The notes beneath the pieces were generated by a model. It saw nothing but the letters and a program-made list of their open reading frames with translations. It was not told the origin of the DNA and did no database searches. A DNA stretch of 64,000 bases from Streptomyces durmitorensis (GTDB lineage: Bacteria; Actinomycetota; Actinomycetes; Streptomycetales; Streptomycetaceae): NCBI RefSeq assembly GCF_023498005.1, contig NZ_CP097289.1, positions 2,604,001 to 2,668,000 of the forward strand. The letters are read 5' to 3'. This document shows, one piece after another, positions 34,686 through 46,817 of the stretch. How positions within the stretch are numbered: position 1 is the stretch's first letter; the number at the start of each line of letters is the position of its first letter. The position numbers were made by a program, and so were the translations under genes.

Positions 34686-37600
34686 CGTGCACCGCCGCTC
34701 CGGCACGGCTGGGGCCCTCTACCGGTTCGTCCACGGCGTTCGACCAGCCGTCACTGCCCCGACCGGTGCCCAGACCGGCCTTCGGCTCCCTGATGCGGTC
34801 GGCCACGAAGGTCTGGATGTGCTTGCCGGACTCGCCGTTCGTGAGGATGACGAGGCCGTCGCCGGTGCCGAGTTGGGTGAAGGTGCCGTTGCGGTAGCCG
34901 ACCGTGCGGCCGCCGTGGCCGAATTCGTGGTCGCCGCCGGAGTCGTCGACCACGGAGCCGAGACCGTAGTAGCTGCCGGGGTGCCAGATCATCACCATCT
35001 GACGGGCCAGGGGGCGGGTCAGCAGCACGCCGTCGTCGTCGTTGTGGGCCCGGCGGATTTCGAGGGCCACCTTGGCGAGATCCCGGGCGCTGGCCCACAG
35101 GCCGCCCGCGGCCACTTCGTTGCGCACCCGCCAACGGCCCGCGATCGGGGCACCGTTCGCGTCGTGACCGATGGCCACCGGCACCGGCGACGTGTCCGGG
35201 TGGGCCTGGTCGAAGCTGCTGTCCGTCATCTTCAACGGGTCCAGGACGAGGCGCTGCATCAGCGGGCCGAACCGTTCACCGGTGACGTCTTCGAGGAGCT
35301 GTTCGAGCACGGAGAAGTTGATGTTGGTCTTCTTGAACACCTGCCCGGCACGGTGCTCGGCGCGGACGGGCTCATTGGTCGCGGGCGGGGCTCCGCGCAG
35401 GACCTCGAGGATCGTCGGCATGGTGGCGTCGGGCAGATGGTTGGTGGGCGGCACGTGACTCAGTCCGGCCTGGTGGCTGAGGAGTTCCCGCAGGGTGATG
35501 CCCGAGCTCTGCGGCACCTGCCAGGACGACAGATAGCGGTCGATGTCCTCGTCCAGGTTGAGGACCTTGTCGGCGACGAGCCGCAGGACGCCGAGCACGG
35601 TGACGTGCTTGCTGATCGAGGCGACCTGGAACGGCGTGCTCGCGGTGACGGGTGTGGGGCGGTCCGCCGCGGTGACGCCGTACCCCGTGAGGGTGGTCAC
35701 CTCGCCACCGCGCAGCAGGGCGAGGCCCACGCCCGGTACGGCGTGGCGGTCCATCGCGGCGAGCATGGCGTCCTCGGGGACCGAGGGTGCGGTGTCGCGG
35801 CGGGGGGGTCCCGGGGAGGGGTCGGAGGGCGTGTCGGTAGCGGGGGTGAGGTCGGAAACCATGGTCGTGTCTCGCCCTTCCACAAGGGAGTCGATCACTG
35901 CGGCCAGATCGCTGAGGACATCGTGTTCGTAGAGCATCCGAAGGGTCAGGGGCATGCCCTGCCGGTGGGCCGCGGCGATCACCCTGGTGATGCGCAGGGA
36001 GTCGCCGCCGTTCTCGAAGAACCGGTCGTGCGCGCCCACCCGTTCGAGGCGCAGCACCCTGGACCAGATGTCGGCGAGCGCCCGCTCGGTCGCTGTCCGG
36101 GGCTTGACGTGGTCTTTCTGCGGGCCGGCCGGCAGCGAGGACAGGGCGCGGCGGTCCGGTTTGCCCGACGCGGTGAGCGGAATGCGCTCGACGCCCAGGA
36201 AGACCGCGGGCACCAGAGCCGCCGGCAGCGACTCGGCGAGGGCGCGGCGCAGAGCGGTGCCGTCCGGGGCGTCGGGTCCGGCCGGCACGGTGTACGCGAC
36301 CAGGCTCCGGTTGCCCTGTCCGTCGTCCCGCGGCACGACCGCGGCATCGGCGACTCCGGGCAGCCCGCGCAGCGCGGCGGCCACCTCGCCGGGTTCCACG
36401 CGGACGCCGTTGACCTTCACCTGGTCGTCGGCGCGGCCGATGAACTCCACCGTGCCGTCGAACAAGACCCGCACCAGGTCACCGGTGCGGTACAGGCGCG
36501 CACCGGGCCGCCCGAAGGGATCAGGCACGAACCGCTCGGCAGTGAGCTCCGGCCGGCCCAGATAACCACGGGCCACACCGACACCACCCACATACAACTC
36601 CCCCACCACACCCACCGGCACCGGCCGCAGCCCCCCGTCCACCACATGCAGGGAGACGCCCGGCAGCGGACGCCCGATGGGTACCGGGCCCGTATCCTGC
36701 CCGGGGTCGTAACGGTGCGCCGTGGCGTCGATGGTGCACTCGGTGGGGCCGTACGTGTTCCACAGGGCGAGCGATCGTCCGCCCACGACACTCCGGGCCA
36801 GGTCGGCGTCGAGCGGCTCTCCGGCGGAGAAGACGAGTCGCAGGGCCGAAGCGTCCGCCCATCGCGGGGACTCCGCGAGCGCCCGCAGCACGGTGGGCAC
36901 CGCCTGGAGCACGGTCACCCGCTCGTCGGCCAGTACGCGGTTCATCGTCTCGGGGTCGCGTTCGGCGCCGGGCGGGGCGAGGACCAGCGTTCCGCCGCTC
37001 ACCAGGGGGGCGAAGACCTCCCACACGGCGGCGTCGAAGCTCGGTGAAGTCTTGTGCAGCGTACGGTCGTCGGCGCGCAGCCCGATCGTTTCGACGGCCC
37101 ACCGGACACGGTTGGCGAGGCCGCGATGGGTGACCTGGACGCCCTTGGGCCGCCCTGTCGATCCCGAGGTGTACATCACATAGGCGAGGTGTGCCCCGGA
37201 GGACGCCGGTACGGGGTCCGGTTCCGTCGCCGGCGCCGTCGCGACCCGGGCCGCTTCCGCGCCGTCGAGCAGGATCACACGACCGGTGAAGTCGGCGCCG
37301 AGGCCTCCCGCGCATGCGCCCGACGTCACGAGCACCGAGGCTCCCGAGTCGGCCATCGTGTGGCGCAGGCGCGCCGGAGGACTGCCGGGGTCGATGGGGA
37401 CGTAGGCGCCACCGGCCTTCCACACGGCCCACAGCGCCACCACCAGGTCCACCCCACGCTCCAGGCACACCCCCACCAGCGACTCCGCGCCCACTCCCGC
37501 ACCCCGCAACACATGCGCGACGCGGTTCGCCCGCTCGTCCACCTCCCCGTACGACAACTCCACACCACCGGCGGACACCGCCACCGCCCCCGGCGTCAAA

Positions 37601-40600
37601 CGCACCCGCTCGGCAAGCAACTGAGGCACCAGCACCCCGGGCCCACCCAACTCAGCAGCCCGCAGCCCCGCCACCAACTCCCTTTCCCCCGGCGGAAGAA
37701 ACACCTCCCCGGCATCCCCCTCACCATCGGCCACCATCGCCTCGAGCACCGCACGGAACATCGCCGCCACCCGCCCCGCATGCGCACGGCTCAACACTCC
37801 CGTGTGCGTGCTGATCCCGATGTGGCCGGCCTGTGCGGTCACGGCCAGGTCGAACTCCGTCGCCCCGGCGGTGAGCGTGGGATCCACATCGATCCGGCCG
37901 GTGTCGATACTGCTGAAGTCGAGGTAGTTGAAGGAGACCTCGACGAGCCGCCCTTCGCCCGCCATGCGCTGGATCTCCGGCATCGGGAAACGCCGGTGCG
38001 GCCACAGCTCCACCTCCCGGTCGAAGACCTGCCGCACCCACTCCCGCCACGTACCCCCCGCACGGTCACATGCGAACGGGACCGTGTTGAGGTACATGCC
38101 GTAGACGCGGTCGGCGCCGAGCGCCTCCGGCCGGGCGTCGCAGACGAGACCGGTGCAGAAGGTCTCCTCCTCGGTGATCGAGCCGAGCACCTTCAGATGG
38201 GCCGCGAGCAGCACGCTCTTGAGCGAGACGCCCGACCGGCTCGCGAAGGCCCGCAGTCCGTCCGCAAGGTCGTCGACGGGAACGCGGAGCCGGACGCGTT
38301 CGCGGGCGGCTCCGGGAGTGCCCCAGTCCGCGGGCAGCGTGAACCGGGGATACCTCTCGATCACGCCGCTCCAGTAGGCGCGGTCCTCGGGCGAGGCGAG
38401 CGCCTGCAGTTCACCGGCGACGAAGTCCGCGTAGCGCACCGCCGCGGGTGGCGGGCTCGTGGGCGTCGTCCCGTTCCTGATCTCCTCGTAGCAGCCGAGG
38501 AGTTCCACCAACAGGTTGTAGTGGCTCCATCCCTCGGAGATCGCGTGGCAGCGGACGACGGTCAGCCACCAGGCTCCGTCGCCCTCCTGGTGCGCGCACA
38601 GCCGCAGCAGCGGCGGCGATGCCAGGTCGAAGGGGCGGTCCCGCTCCTGGGCCTGGTAGGCGTCGAGGGAGTTCTTGATCTGCTCGGCGGTCGATCCGCC
38701 CAGGTCTCGCAGGTGTACCGGGACTTCGGCGGCGGGATGCACCAGCTGCATCGGTACGGAGAAGGTGTGCAGGTCGAACGAGGTGCGCAGGGCCTCGTGC
38801 CGTTCCACCACTGTCTGCGCCGCACGGCGCAACGCCGTGAGGGAGACGGGGTGTTCGTCGCGTATCCGGAAGGAGGAGACGCTGTGGTACGGATGCAGGG
38901 AGTCGTCGGAGAGCATCTCCACGACCATGCCGATCTGCGTCTGGGCCATGGGGTACGCGTCGACGACGCCGTCCGGCACCAGCTCGCGATCCGGTGCGTC
39001 CACCAACGCGAACGCCACCACCGACTCCTGCGACTGTGCCGCGGGACGATCCGCCATCACCTCACACAGACCCGCCACCGTCCGCCGGTCGAACACATCC
39101 CGCACCGACACCGAAAGACCCCCGGCCCGCAACGCCCCCACCAACGCCACCGCCCGAATCGAATCCCCACCCAGATCGAAGAACCCGTCGAAGACCCCCA
39201 CCCGCTCCACGCCCAACACCTCCCCCCACACACCCGCCACCCGCTCCTCCAACCCCGAACGCGGCCCCACATGGGCGGTGTTCAGGGATTCGCCGTCGGG
39301 AGCGGGCAGAGCGGCGCGGTCGAGCTTGCCGTTGGCGTTCAGCGGCAGCGCGTCCAGCGGCACGAAGGCGGCGGGCACGAGGTGGGCGGGCAGGGTCCGT
39401 TCGAGGGCGGCGCGCAGCTCCGCGCCGTCGGGGGTAGCGCCTTCGGCGGGGACCACGTAGGCGACGAGGGCGGGCGCGCGGCCCAGCACGGAGACCACGA
39501 CGCAGGCTTCCGCCACCCCTGGGAGCATGACGAGGGCGGCCTCGACCTCGCCGGGCTCGACGCGGTGGCCGCGAATCTTCACCTGGTCGTCGGCGCGGCC
39601 GACGAACTCCACCGTGCCGTCGAACAGAACCCGCGCCAGGTCACCGGTGCGGTACAGGCGCGCACCGGGCCGCCCGAAGGGATCAGGCACGAACCGCTCG
39701 GCAGTGAGCTCCGGCCGGCCCAGATAGCCACGGGCCACACCGACACCACCCACATACAACTCCCCCACCACACCCACCGGCACCGGCCGCAGACTCTCAT
39801 CGGCCACGTGCAGGGAGACGCCCGGCAAGGGACGTCCGATCGGGACCCGGTCGGGGGCGGGCGAGATGTTCACCGGCATCACGGACGCGCCCACGGTCGT
39901 CTCGGTCGGGCCGTACTCGTTGATCAGCCGCCCCGGGCCCAGCCACTCCAGCCAGCGATCAGCCGCGGTTCCGGTCAGGGTCTCCCCCGCCGACAGCACG
40001 GTCCCTGCCAGCGCCCTGGCGCGCTTTCTGTCCAACTGCCCTGCCAGTAGCTCCAAGTGACTGGGAGTGAGTTTCAGGAAGCTGAAAGGACCGGCCGCGC
40101 ACAAGCCGTCCGCCAGATCCGCCAGATCACCGTCCTCGGGCCACATCCACAGACGCTGTCCGCTGACCAGCGGTGCCCAGAGGTTGGGCACGACGAGATC
40201 GAAGGCCACCGACGAGAACAGCGCGGATCCGCCGTCGCCGTGGGAGGTCAGGGTCTGCGCGGCCCAGCGCACATGGTGGGCGAGGCCGCGATGGGTGACC
40301 TGGACGCCCTTGGGCCGCCCCGTCGACCCCGAGGTGTGGATCACGTAGGCCAACTGGTCCGCATCGAGCGGTGCGTCCAGCGGTTCCGGGTCGAGCGGGA
40401 CGCCGCCCAGCGGTTGCGAGGCACTCGTCCGTGCCGCCTCCGCGCCGTCCACGCGGACGCAGGTCGCCGACCCGAGCGCCTCCTCCACAGCCGAGGCGAC
40501 GGAGCCGCCGGTCAGCACGGTCCGGATGCCGGCGTCCCGCACCACCGAGCGCAACCGGGGCAGCGGGAAGGCCGGGTCCATGGGGACGTAGGCGCCGCCG

Positions 40601-43600
40601 GCTTTCCACACGGCCCACAGCGCCACCACCAGGTCCACCCCGCGCTCCAGGCACACCCCCACCAGCGACTCCGCGCCCACTCCCGCACCCCGCAACACAT
40701 GCGCGACGCGGTTCGCCCGCTCGTCCACCTCCCCGTACGACAACTCCACACCACCGGCGGACACCGCCACCGCACCCGGCGTCCGACGCACCCGCTCGGC
40801 AAGCAACTGAGGCACCAGCACCTCGGGCCCACCCATCTCAGCAGCCCGCAGCCCCGCCACCAACTGCCTTTCCCCCGGCGGAAGAAGCTCCTCCCCGGCA
40901 TCCCCGTCACCATCGGCCACCATCGCCTCGAGCACCGCACGGAACATCGCCGCCACCCGCGCCGCATGCGCACGGCTCAACACCCCCGTGTGGCTCTTGA
41001 GGCTGATGCGTCGGGAGAGGGTGGTGACGGCGAGGTCGAACTCGGTCGTGCCGGGCGCCATGGCGGTGCCGAGATCGGCGACTCCGTCATCGAGGCGGTC
41101 GAAGTCCACGTGGTTGATCAGGACGTTGACGAGCCGCCCTTCGCCCGCCATGCGCTGGATCTCCGGCATCGGGAAACGCCGGTGCGGCCACAGCTCCACC
41201 TCCCGGTCGAAGACCTGCCGCACCCACTCCCGCCACGTACCCCCCGCACGGTCGAATGCGAACGGGACGGTATTGAGGTGCATGCCGTAGATACGGTCGG
41301 CGCCGAGCGCCTCCGGCCGGGTGTGGACGACGACTCCCGCGCTGAACCGCCGCTGATCGGTGAGCGAGCCGAGGACCTTGCCGTACGCGGCCACCAGCAC
41401 GCTCTTCAGGGAGGCGTTCGCCGAGGCGGCCAGGGCCCGCAGGCCGTCCTCCAGGTCGTCGAAGGGCACGGACTCCCAGTACGTCCGCACCGGCTCCCGC
41501 GGGTCACCCCACTCTGCCGGCAGGCTGAACCTGGGGTGCGTCTCCACGATCCTCGTCCAGTAGGCGCGGTCCTCGGGCGAGGCGAGGGACCGCAGTTCAC
41601 CGGCGATCGAGTCGGCGTAGCGCACCGCGACGGGCGGTCGCGGTGCCACGGCCCGGCCGTCCCTGATCCGCAGGTAGCAGTCGATCAGTTCACGCATCAG
41701 GGAGTGGTAGCTCCACCCTTCGACGATGGCGTGGAACTCCGTGATCGACAGCCACCACCCGTCGTCGCTCACATGGGCGGTCAGCCGCATCATGGGCGGC
41801 TCGGCCAGGTCGAAGAAGTGGGCTCGTTCCGTGTCGTGGAACCTGTCGAAGTCGGCGCGCAGCGCCGTCGCGTCAAAGCCCCGGCGGTCGCGCACCGCCA
41901 CGGGCACCGTCGCCGTCGGATGCACCAGCTGCATCGGTACGGAGAAGGTGTGCAGGTCGAAGGAGGTGCGCAGTACCTCGTGCCGGTCGACGACGACCCG
42001 TGCCGCATCGCGCAGTGCCGACACGGAGAAATCCCGGTCGTCACGCATCCGGGTCGTGGCGACGTTGTGGTAGTTGCTGAACCGGTCGCGGGTCAGCATG
42101 TCCACCACCATGCCGATCTGTGCCGACGCCATCGGGTAGGCGTCGACGACTCCGTCCGGCACCAGCTCGCGATCCGGTGCGTCCACCAACGCGAACGCCG
42201 CCACCGACTCCTGCGACTGCGCCGCCGGACGATCCGCCAAAACCTCACACAGACCCGCCACCGTCCGCCGGTCGAACACATCCCGCACCGACACCGAAAG
42301 ACCCCCGGCCCGCAACGCCCCCACCAACGCCACCGCCCGAATCGAATCCCCACCCAGATCGAAGAACCCGTCGAAAACCCCCACCCGCTCCACGCCCAAC
42401 ACCTCCCCCCACACACCCGCCACCCGCTCCTCCAACCCCGAACGCGGCCCCACGTACACGGCTTCGGGCAGGAGCGTGGAGCGGTCCGGCCGGGGCAGGC
42501 GGTCGCGGTCGAGCTTGCCGTTGGCGGTCAGCGGCAGCGCGTCCAGCGGCACGAAGGCCACGGGGACCATGTACGAAGGGAGCCGTGCCGCGCAGTGTGC
42601 GGCAAGTGCCTCGGCCTTGACCGCGCCGTCGTCCTGGGGCACCACGTAGCCGATCAGCCGGTGGTCGCCGGTGGCCGTGCCGTCGACGACCACGACTGCC
42701 TGGCTGACGGCCTGGTGCTCCCGCAGGACGGCCGCGATCTCGCCGGGCTCGACCCGGTAGCCGCGCACCTTGACCTGGTCGTCCGTCCGGCCGAGGAACT
42801 GGAGCTCTCCTTCGGGGCCCCGGCGGGCGAGGTCGCCGCTGCGGTACAGGCGGGCACCGGGCGGCCCGAAGGGATCAGGGACGAACCGCTCGGCGGTGAG
42901 CTCCGGCCGGCCCAGGTAACCGCGGGCCACACCGGGACCACCGACATGGATCTCGCCGCGCCCACCGTCCGGCACGGGGCAGCCCTGGCCGTCGAGGAGA
43001 TGAACGGTGAGGTCGTCCAGCGGCAGCCCGACTGCATTGGCGGCGAGGGGGTCGAGGTCGTCGCGGGTGATCCGGTGGAAGGTGGTGTGCACGGTCGTCT
43101 CGGTGATCCCGTACATGTTGACCAGAGCAGGACCGTCCAGGCCGAACCGGTCGGCCCAGGGCCGCAGACCGGGGATGTCGAGGCGTTCGCCCGCGAAGAT
43201 CACCGTCCGCAGGGCGAGTCGGCCGAGCCGGGGATCTTCCGCCTCGGCCGCGGCCACCAGGCCGCGGAACGCCGAGGGGGTCTGGCTGAGCACGGTGACG
43301 CCTTCCGCGGCGAGCAGGTCGATGAGCTCCTGCGGCGTACGACTGACCTCGTGCGGTACGACGACGAGCCGGCCGCCGTGCAGGAGGGCGCCCCACATCT
43401 CGAAGACGGCGACGTCGAAGGCGTAGGAGTGGGTCATCGACCAGACGTCACCCTCCCCGAAGGCGAGGTGCCGGCGTGCGTTGGTCAGCAGGCGGTGGAC
43501 GTTGGTGTGGGTGAGGGCTACGCCCTTGGGGCGGCCCGTGGACCCGGAGGTGTAGATCGCGTAGACGAGGTTGTCGGGGACGCAGTCGGTCACGGGGGCG

Positions 43601-45510
43601 CTCGCCGGGGACGTGCGCACCGGATCCTCGGCGTCGTCAAGGACGACGATCTCGGCGCGGGTGCCGTTCAGCAGGCCGGTGGTGGAGGACTGGGCGAGCA
43701 CCACCGAGGCTCCGGCGTCCCCCAGCGCGAACCGCAGCCGCTCGCCCGGGTGCGAGGGATCGAGGGGTAAGTAGGCCGCGCCTGCCTTGAGCACACCGAG
43801 CAGGGCGGGTACGAGTTCGGCGCCCCGGTCGAGGCAGACGCCCACCAGGCTTTCGGGCCCGGCACCCAGACCCCGCAGGCGGTGCGCCACGCGGTTGGCC
43901 CGGGCGTCGAGTTCCCCATAGGTCAGGGTGGTGCCCGCGGCCACGACGGCGACGGCGTCAGGGGTCCGTCGCGCCTGCTCCTCGAAGAGGGAGTGCAGAC
44001 AGCGGGGAGCTTCCCGGGCCTGCGGGCCGGGTGCATGTGCGACGGTGCCTTCGTCGAGCACGTCGAGCATGTCGAGCACGTCGAGGTGGGAGAGCGGGGT
44101 GCCGGGCTCGTCGACCGCGTGCCGCAACAGCCGGTGGTACTGGCGCAGGAGCCGCTCGGCGCTGGCCCGGTCGAACAGCGCGGTGGCGTACTCGAGCCGG
44201 GAGGTCAGGGTGCCGTCGGGGCCCTCCTCGACCGTCAGGCCGAGATCGAAGCGGGCGCGGGGCGCGAACGCGTTCAGCACCTCGGTGCCGACGCCCGGGA
44301 ACCCGTAATCCTCCGTCGCCGTCTCGCGCATCATGAACATGCTCTGGAACAGGGGCGTACGGGACATGTCCCGCTCCGGTGCCAGCTCGCGCGCCAGGAT
44401 GGGGAACGGCGCCTCCTGATGGTCGAAGGCGTCGAGCACCGTCTGCCTGGCCTGCCGCAGCAGCGCGTCGAAGGACGGGTTGCCTTGCCAACGGGCGCGC
44501 AGGACAAGGCTGTTGATGCCGTAGCCGATCAGATGCTGGACTTCGGGCCGGGTGCGTCCCGACACGACGGTGCCCACGGCCAGGTCCGTGCTGCCGGTGT
44601 GGCGGGCGAGGAGCGCCTGGAAGGCGGTGAGCAGGACGACGAAGGGCGTGGTGTCGTACCGTCCTGCCAGCGCCCGCACGCCGTCCGTGAGTGCCGTCGG
44701 CAGGTGGGACCTGACCGCGTCGGCGGTGTGGTCGCGACGGGCGGGACGCTGCCGGTCGGTGGGCAGGTCGAGGACGGGCAGGTCGGCGAGGCGCGTCCGC
44801 CAGTAGGCCAGGTGGCGCTGCCCGGCGGGGCCGGAGATGTGCTGCTGCTCCCAGGCCGCGTAGTCCGCGTACTGGATCTCCAGGGGCGGGAGTTCGGGCG
44901 AGGTGCCGGTCACCGCGGCCCGGTAGAGCGCTCCCATCTCCTGGGCGAACAGCCGGGTCGACCAGGCGTCGCAGGCGATGTGGTGTGCCACCAGCACGAG
45001 CACATGGTCGTCGGGCGCGCAGCGGATCAGCCTGCCGCGCACCGGCCAGTCGTGTGCGAGGTCCAGTGGCGCCGACGACTGCTCGGTGAGGATCCGCAGG
45101 ACCTCCGCCTCCCGGGCCTCGTCCCGGAGCGTGGACAGATCGACGCGGGGGAGATCGCGCGGCCCGTCCGGGTGGACGGTCTGGACGGGTCCTTCGTCGC
45201 CCATGGCGTAACGGGTGCGCAGGATCTCGTGCCGATCGAGCACCCGCGCCCAGGCGTGCAGCAGCGCCTCGCCGTCGAGCGGCCCCGTGAACCGCAGCGC
45301 CATCGGCACGAGGTACTCGGGGCTTTCTGGGTCGAGCTGGTTGAGGAACCACATCTGCTGCTGCCCCGAGGAAAGCGGCAGCGGGGCCGAGCGGTCCGCA
45401 CGGGGCAGGGCGGCCCGGCGGCCGTGCCTCCTGCCCGCCAGTCTGAGTCTGAGGTATTCGGCCCGGGCTGCGTCCTGCGAGGTGGTCATGTCCCTCTCAC
45501 CCATCGTCAT
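34675..45510 (-). CDS. NRPS B: C-A-T-C-A-T-C-A-T followed by a PBP/beta-lactamase-like domain
   Basis: 3611 residues from ATG 45510 (overlaps the MFS stop; an ATG 21 bases in, with GAGAGGG upstream, is an alternative). C1 45-480, HHIACDA 176-182; A1 505-1005; T1 Ser1056; C2 1105-1560 with HAIVEGW 1260-1266; A2 1565-2070; T2 Ser2117; C3 about 2165-2615 with HAISEGW; A3 about 2625-3125; T3 Ser3171 ('ENGGDSL'); Pro/Ser-rich linker; PBP-like domain about 3245-3580. Specificity residues by eye: A1 D-V-F-S-I-A-M-V-H-K (unassigned), A2 D-L-P-K-L-A-E-V-G-K (Asn-like variant), A3 D-A-W-Q-F-A-T-I-D-K (Gln/Glu-like). Codon 581 is TTA. Modules 2 and 3 share near-identical DNA blocks. Confidence 0.95.
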   Translation of the reverse strand: MTMGERDMTTSQDAARAEYLRLRLAGRRHGRRAALPRADRSAPLPLSSGQQQMWFLNQLDPESPEYLVPMALRFTGPLDGEALLHAWARVLDRHEILRTRYAMGDEGPVQTVHPDGPRDLPRVDLSTLRDEAREAEVLRILTEQSSAPLDLAHDWPVRGRLIRCAPDDHVLVLVAHHIACDAWSTRLFAQEMGALYRAAVTGTSPELPPLEIQYADYAAWEQQHISGPAGQRHLAYWRTRLADLPVLDLPTDRQRPARRDHTADAVRSHLPTALTDGVRALAGRYDTTPFVVLLTAFQALLARHTGSTDLAVGTVVSGRTRPEVQHLIGYGINSLVLRARWQGNPSFDALLRQARQTVLDAFDHQEAPFPILARELAPERDMSRTPLFQSMFMMRETATEDYGFPGVGTEVLNAFAPRARFDLGLTVEEGPDGTLTSRLEYATALFDRASAERLLRQYHRLLRHAVDEPGTPLSHLDVLDMLDVLDEGTVAHAPGPQAREAPRCLHSLFEEQARRTPDAVAVVAAGTTLTYGELDARANRVAHRLRGLGAGPESLVGVCLDRGAELVPALLGVLKAGAAYLPLDPSHPGERLRFALGDAGASVVLAQSSTTGLLNGTRAEIVVLDDAEDPVRTSPASAPVTDCVPDNLVYAIYTSGSTGRPKGVALTHTNVHRLLTNARRHLAFGEGDVWSMTHSYAFDVAVFEMWGALLHGGRLVVVPHEVSRTPQELIDLLAAEGVTVLSQTPSAFRGLVAAAEAEDPRLGRLALRTVIFAGERLDIPGLRPWADRFGLDGPALVNMYGITETTVHTTFHRITRDDLDPLAANAVGLPLDDLTVHLLDGQGCPVPDGGRGEIHVGGPGVARGYLGRPELTAERFVPDPFGPPGARLYRSGDLARRGPEGELQFLGRTDDQVKVRGYRVEPGEIAAVLREHQAVSQAVVVVDGTATGDHRLIGYVVPQDDGAVKAEALAAHCAARLPSYMVPVAFVPLDALPLTANGKLDRDRLPRPDRSTLLPEAVYVGPRSGLEERVAGVWGEVLGVERVGVFDGFFDLGGDSIRAVALVGALRAGGLSVSVRDVFDRRTVAGLCEVLADRPAAQSQESVAAFALVDAPDRELVPDGVVDAYPMASAQIGMVVDMLTRDRFSNYHNVATTRMRDDRDFSVSALRDAARVVVDRHEVLRTSFDLHTFSVPMQLVHPTATVPVAVRDRRGFDATALRADFDRFHDTERAHFFDLAEPPMMRLTAHVSDDGWWLSITEFHAIVEGWSYHSLMRELIDCYLRIRDGRAVAPRPPVAVRYADSIAGELRSLASPEDRAYWTRIVETHPRFSLPAEWGDPREPVRTYWESVPFDDLEDGLRALAASANASLKSVLVAAYGKVLGSLTDQRRFSAGVVVHTRPEALGADRIYGMHLNTVPFAFDRAGGTWREWVRQVFDREVELWPHRRFPMPEIQRMAGEGRLVNVLINHVDFDRLDDGVADLGTAMAPGTTEFDLAVTTLSRRISLKSHTGVLSRAHAARVAAMFRAVLEAMVADGDGDAGEELLPPGERQLVAGLRAAEMGGPEVLVPQLLAERVRRTPGAVAVSAGGVELSYGEVDERANRVAHVLRGAGVGAESLVGVCLERGVDLVVALWAVWKAGGAYVPMDPAFPLPRLRSVVRDAGIRTVLTGGSVASAVEEALGSATCVRVDGAEAARTSASQPLGGVPLDPEPLDAPLDADQLAYVIHTSGSTGRPKGVQVTHRGLAHHVRWAAQTLTSHGDGGSALFSSVAFDLVVPNLWAPLVSGQRLWMWPEDGDLADLADGLCAAGPFSFLKLTPSHLELLAGQLDRKRARALAGTVLSAGETLTGTAADRWLEWLGPGRLINEYGPTETTVGASVMPVNISPAPDRVPIGRPLPGVSLHVADESLRPVPVGVVGELYVGGVGVARGYLGRPELTAERFVPDPFGRPGARLYRTGDLARVLFDGTVEFVGRADDQVKIRGHRVEPGEVEAALVMLPGVAEACVVVSVLGRAPALVAYVVPAEGATPDGAELRAALERTLPAHLVPAAFVPLDALPLNANGKLDRAALPAPDGESLNTAHVGPRSGLEERVAGVWGEVLGVERVGVFDGFFDLGGDSIRAVALVGALRAGGLSVSVRDVFDRRTVAGLCEVMADRPAAQSQESVVAFALVDAPDRELVPDGVVDAYPMAQTQIGMVVEMLSDDSLHPYHSVSSFRIRDEHPVSLTALRRAAQTVVERHEALRTSFDLHTFSVPMQLVHPAAEVPVHLRDLGGSTAEQIKNSLDAYQAQERDRPFDLASPPLLRLCAHQEGDGAWWLTVVRCHAISEGWSHYNLLVELLGCYEEIRNGTTPTSPPPAAVRYADFVAGELQALASPEDRAYWSGVIERYPRFTLPADWGTPGAARERVRLRVPVDDLADGLRAFASRSGVSLKSVLLAAHLKVLGSITEEETFCTGLVCDARPEALGADRVYGMYLNTVPFACDRAGGTWREWVRQVFDREVELWPHRRFPMPEIQRMAGEGRLVEVSFNYLDFSSIDTGRIDVDPTLTAGATEFDLAVTAQAGHIGISTHTGVLSRAHAGRVAAMFRAVLEAMVADGEGDAGEVFLPPGERELVAGLRAAELGGPGVLVPQLLAERVRLTPGAVAVSAGGVELSYGEVDERANRVAHVLRGAGVGAESLVGVCLERGVDLVVALWAVWKAGGAYVPIDPGSPPARLRHTMADSGASVLVTSGACAGGLGADFTGRVILLDGAEAARVATAPATEPDPVPASSGAHLAYVMYTSGSTGRPKGVQVTHRGLANRVRWAVETIGLRADDRTLHKTSPSFDAAVWEVFAPLVSGGTLVLAPPGAERDPETMNRVLADERVTVLQAVPTVLRALAESPRWADASALRLVFSAGEPLDADLARSVVGGRSLALWNTYGPTECTIDATAHRYDPGQDTGPVPIGRPLPGVSLHVVDGGLRPVPVGVVGELYVGGVGVARGYLGRPELTAERFVPDPFGRPGARLYRTGDLVRVLFDGTVEFIGRADDQVKVNGVRVEPGEVAAALRGLPGVADAAVVPRDDGQGNRSLVAYTVPAGPDAPDGTALRRALAESLPAALVPAVFLGVERIPLTASGKPDRRALSSLPAGPQKDHVKPRTATERALADIWSRVLRLERVGAHDRFFENGGDSLRITRVIAAAHRQGMPLTLRMLYEHDVLSDLAAVIDSLVEGRDTTMVSDLTPATDTPSDPSPGPPRRDTAPSVPEDAMLAAMDRHAVPGVGLALLRGGEVTTLTGYGVTAADRPTPVTASTPFQVASISKHVTVLGVLRLVADKVLNLDEDIDRYLSSWQVPQSSGITLRELLSHQAGLSHVPPTNHLPDATMPTILEVLRGAPPATNEPVRAEHRAGQVFKKTNINFSVLEQLLEDVTGERFGPLMQRLVLDPLKMTDSSFDQAHPDTSPVPVAIGHDANGAPIAGRWRVRNEVAAGGLWASARDLAKVALEIRRAHNDDDGVLLTRPLARQMVMIWHPGSYYGLGSVVDDSGGDHEFGHGGRTVGYRNGTFTQLGTGDGLVILTNGESGKHIQTFVADRIREPKAGLGTGRGSDGWSNAVDEPVEGPSRAGAAVHDDA
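34678..35775 (-). other. C-terminal PBP/class C beta-lactamase-like domain of NRPS B
   Basis: Residues about 3245-3580 of NRPS B. S-x-x-K is intact: Ser3298-Ile-Ser-Lys3301 in '[11 protein letters not shown]' (bases 35608-35619). The Y-x-N motif is K-T-N (Lys3394, Asn3396; 35323-35331) in '[20 protein letters not shown]'. H-x-G is intact ('[10 protein letters not shown]', His3532). '[15 protein letters not shown]' and '[12 protein letters not shown]' confirm the fold. It sits where a type I thioesterase would, directly after the last T domain, so peptide release, cyclisation or transfer is the likely role. A tail of about 35 residues follows. Confidence 0.88.
37397..37806. repeat. Near-identical DNA block in NRPS B, copy in module 3 (partner 40583-40992)
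   Basis: About 410 bases spanning the end of a C domain and the start of an A domain are almost identical to 40583-40992, offset 3186 bases (one module). Differences are isolated bases. The pattern suggests recent duplication or gene conversion between modules. Confidence 0.85.
38971..39270. repeat. Near-identical DNA block in NRPS B covering a T domain (partner 42154-42453)
   Basis: About 300 bases over the T domain and the C-domain start match 42154-42453 almost perfectly, offset 3183 bases. Preserved wobble positions imply recent homogenisation. Confidence 0.85.
43768..43770 (-). promoter_or_regulatory. Rare TTA leucine codon (codon 581) in NRPS B
   Basis: Read as TAC TTA CCC CTC ('YLPL') in the first A domain. 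A second bldA checkpoint besides the SARP gene. Confidence 0.88.
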
Positions 45511-46817
45511 CCCTCTCTCGTGACCTCGCCCGTCCGCTGTGCGGGTGGCACACCGCCCTGCTCCTTGGACAGCAAGGGGCTGTCACCGGCGCTTCGGACG
45601 GCCGGGCTGAGCACGGTGGAGACAGCGAGGAGAAACATCACCGCGGCGACCCCGGCGATCGTGTGGGTGGTGCTGAAGGTGCTCAGCAGCACTCCCCCGG
45701 CGATCGCGCCGAGGGAGTTGGACCCGGAGGACACCAGCATGGCGACGCTGGTGACCCGGCCCTGGAGGCCGTCCGGGGTCGTCTGCACCTGGTAGACGCC
45801 GGCCGAGACGTTCATCGAAGCCCCGACGAAGCTGACGAGCGCCATCAGCCCGCCGATCGCGTACAGACCGGTGGTGAGGGCCAGGCACGAGGTGACGGCC
45901 GCCCACGCGGAGAACGCGCCCACCAGGATGGTCCGGGGCGCCAGATGCTTGAGGAGCCGGGAGGCGAACAGGGACCCCAGGACGCCCCCGACGCCCGACA
46001 CCGCTCCGATCACCCCGATCGCGGTCGGTGAGCCGCCGTTCTCCTTGACCACCAGGATGATGGCGAGGCCCGAGATCTGGAACAGCAGATTGCTCCCGGC
46101 GACCAGGCAGACGGCCGCGCGCAGGAAGCGCTGACCGCGCAACCAGGTGATGCCTTCCAGGAGTTCGCTGCGCAGCTTGCCCGGCGCCGCACGGCGCTCG
46201 GCCTGGAACTCCGCCTTGACGAACAGGAGGCCGATCAGGGACAGCACGTGGCCGACCGCCGTGCTGAGGAAGGGGGTCCAGCGCGCGAACGCGAACAGGG
46301 AGCTCCCGGCGGGCTGCCCGATCAGCCCGGCGGCCTGCGCACGGGCCTCGTTCTGCGACAGCGCCGCGGGCAGGTGCTGCGGATGGACCACGTTGCGTAC
46401 GGCGGCCCGCTCCGCGAGCCGGTAGACGATGGCCGCGCTGCCCTCGACGAAGGCCACCGCCATGAGGTGTCCCAGCCAGAGACGGCCCGCGAGAAGCGAC
46501 ACCACGAGCGTGGACATGGCCACGCACCCGACGATGTCGCATCCGATCATCACGCGGCGCCGGTCGTACCGGTCGACCAGCACCCCGGCCGGCAGCTGCA
46601 CGAGCAGCATGGGCAGCAGGGAAGCGAAGCCGATGAGGCCCGCGCCCACCGTCGAGTCCAGGTACCAGATCGCCAGCAGGGGATAGGCGACGGTGCTCAT
46701 CCGGTAGCCGAGCATGGACAGTCCTGCCCCGGTCCACAGCAGCAGGAAGTCCCGGTTGCGGCGCAGCGGGCCGCTGGGCTGGTCCTGCTGCGCCGCGGTG
46801 TCCTCGGAGAGGGTCAT
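45507..46817 (-). CDS. MFS exporter (MFS_3/EntS-like) of the NRPS cluster
   Basis: 436 residues, start and stop both overlapping the neighbours by ATGA. About 12 TMs; motif A '[23 protein letters not shown]' after TM2 and '[24 protein letters not shown]' in TM1 place it with the enterobactin-exporter/macrolide-efflux-like MFS_3 group. Position between the carbamoyltransferase and NRPS B inside the operon points to export of the peptide product and self-protection. Confidence 0.94.
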   Translation of the reverse strand: MTLSEDTAAQQDQPSGPLRRNRDFLLLWTGAGLSMLGYRMSTVAYPLLAIWYLDSTVGAGLIGFASLLPMLLVQLPAGVLVDRYDRRRVMIGCDIVGCVAMSTLVVSLLAGRLWLGHLMAVAFVEGSAAIVYRLAERAAVRNVVHPQHLPAALSQNEARAQAAGLIGQPAGSSLFAFARWTPFLSTAVGHVLSLIGLLFVKAEFQAERRAAPGKLRSELLEGITWLRGQRFLRAAVCLVAGSNLLFQISGLAIILVVKENGGSPTAIGVIGAVSGVGGVLGSLFASRLLKHLAPRTILVGAFSAWAAVTSCLALTTGLYAIGGLMALVSFVGASMNVSAGVYQVQTTPDGLQGRVTSVAMLVSSGSNSLGAIAGGVLLSTFSTTHTIAGVAAVMFLLAVSTVLSPAVRSAGDSPLLSKEQGGVPPAQRTGEVTREG

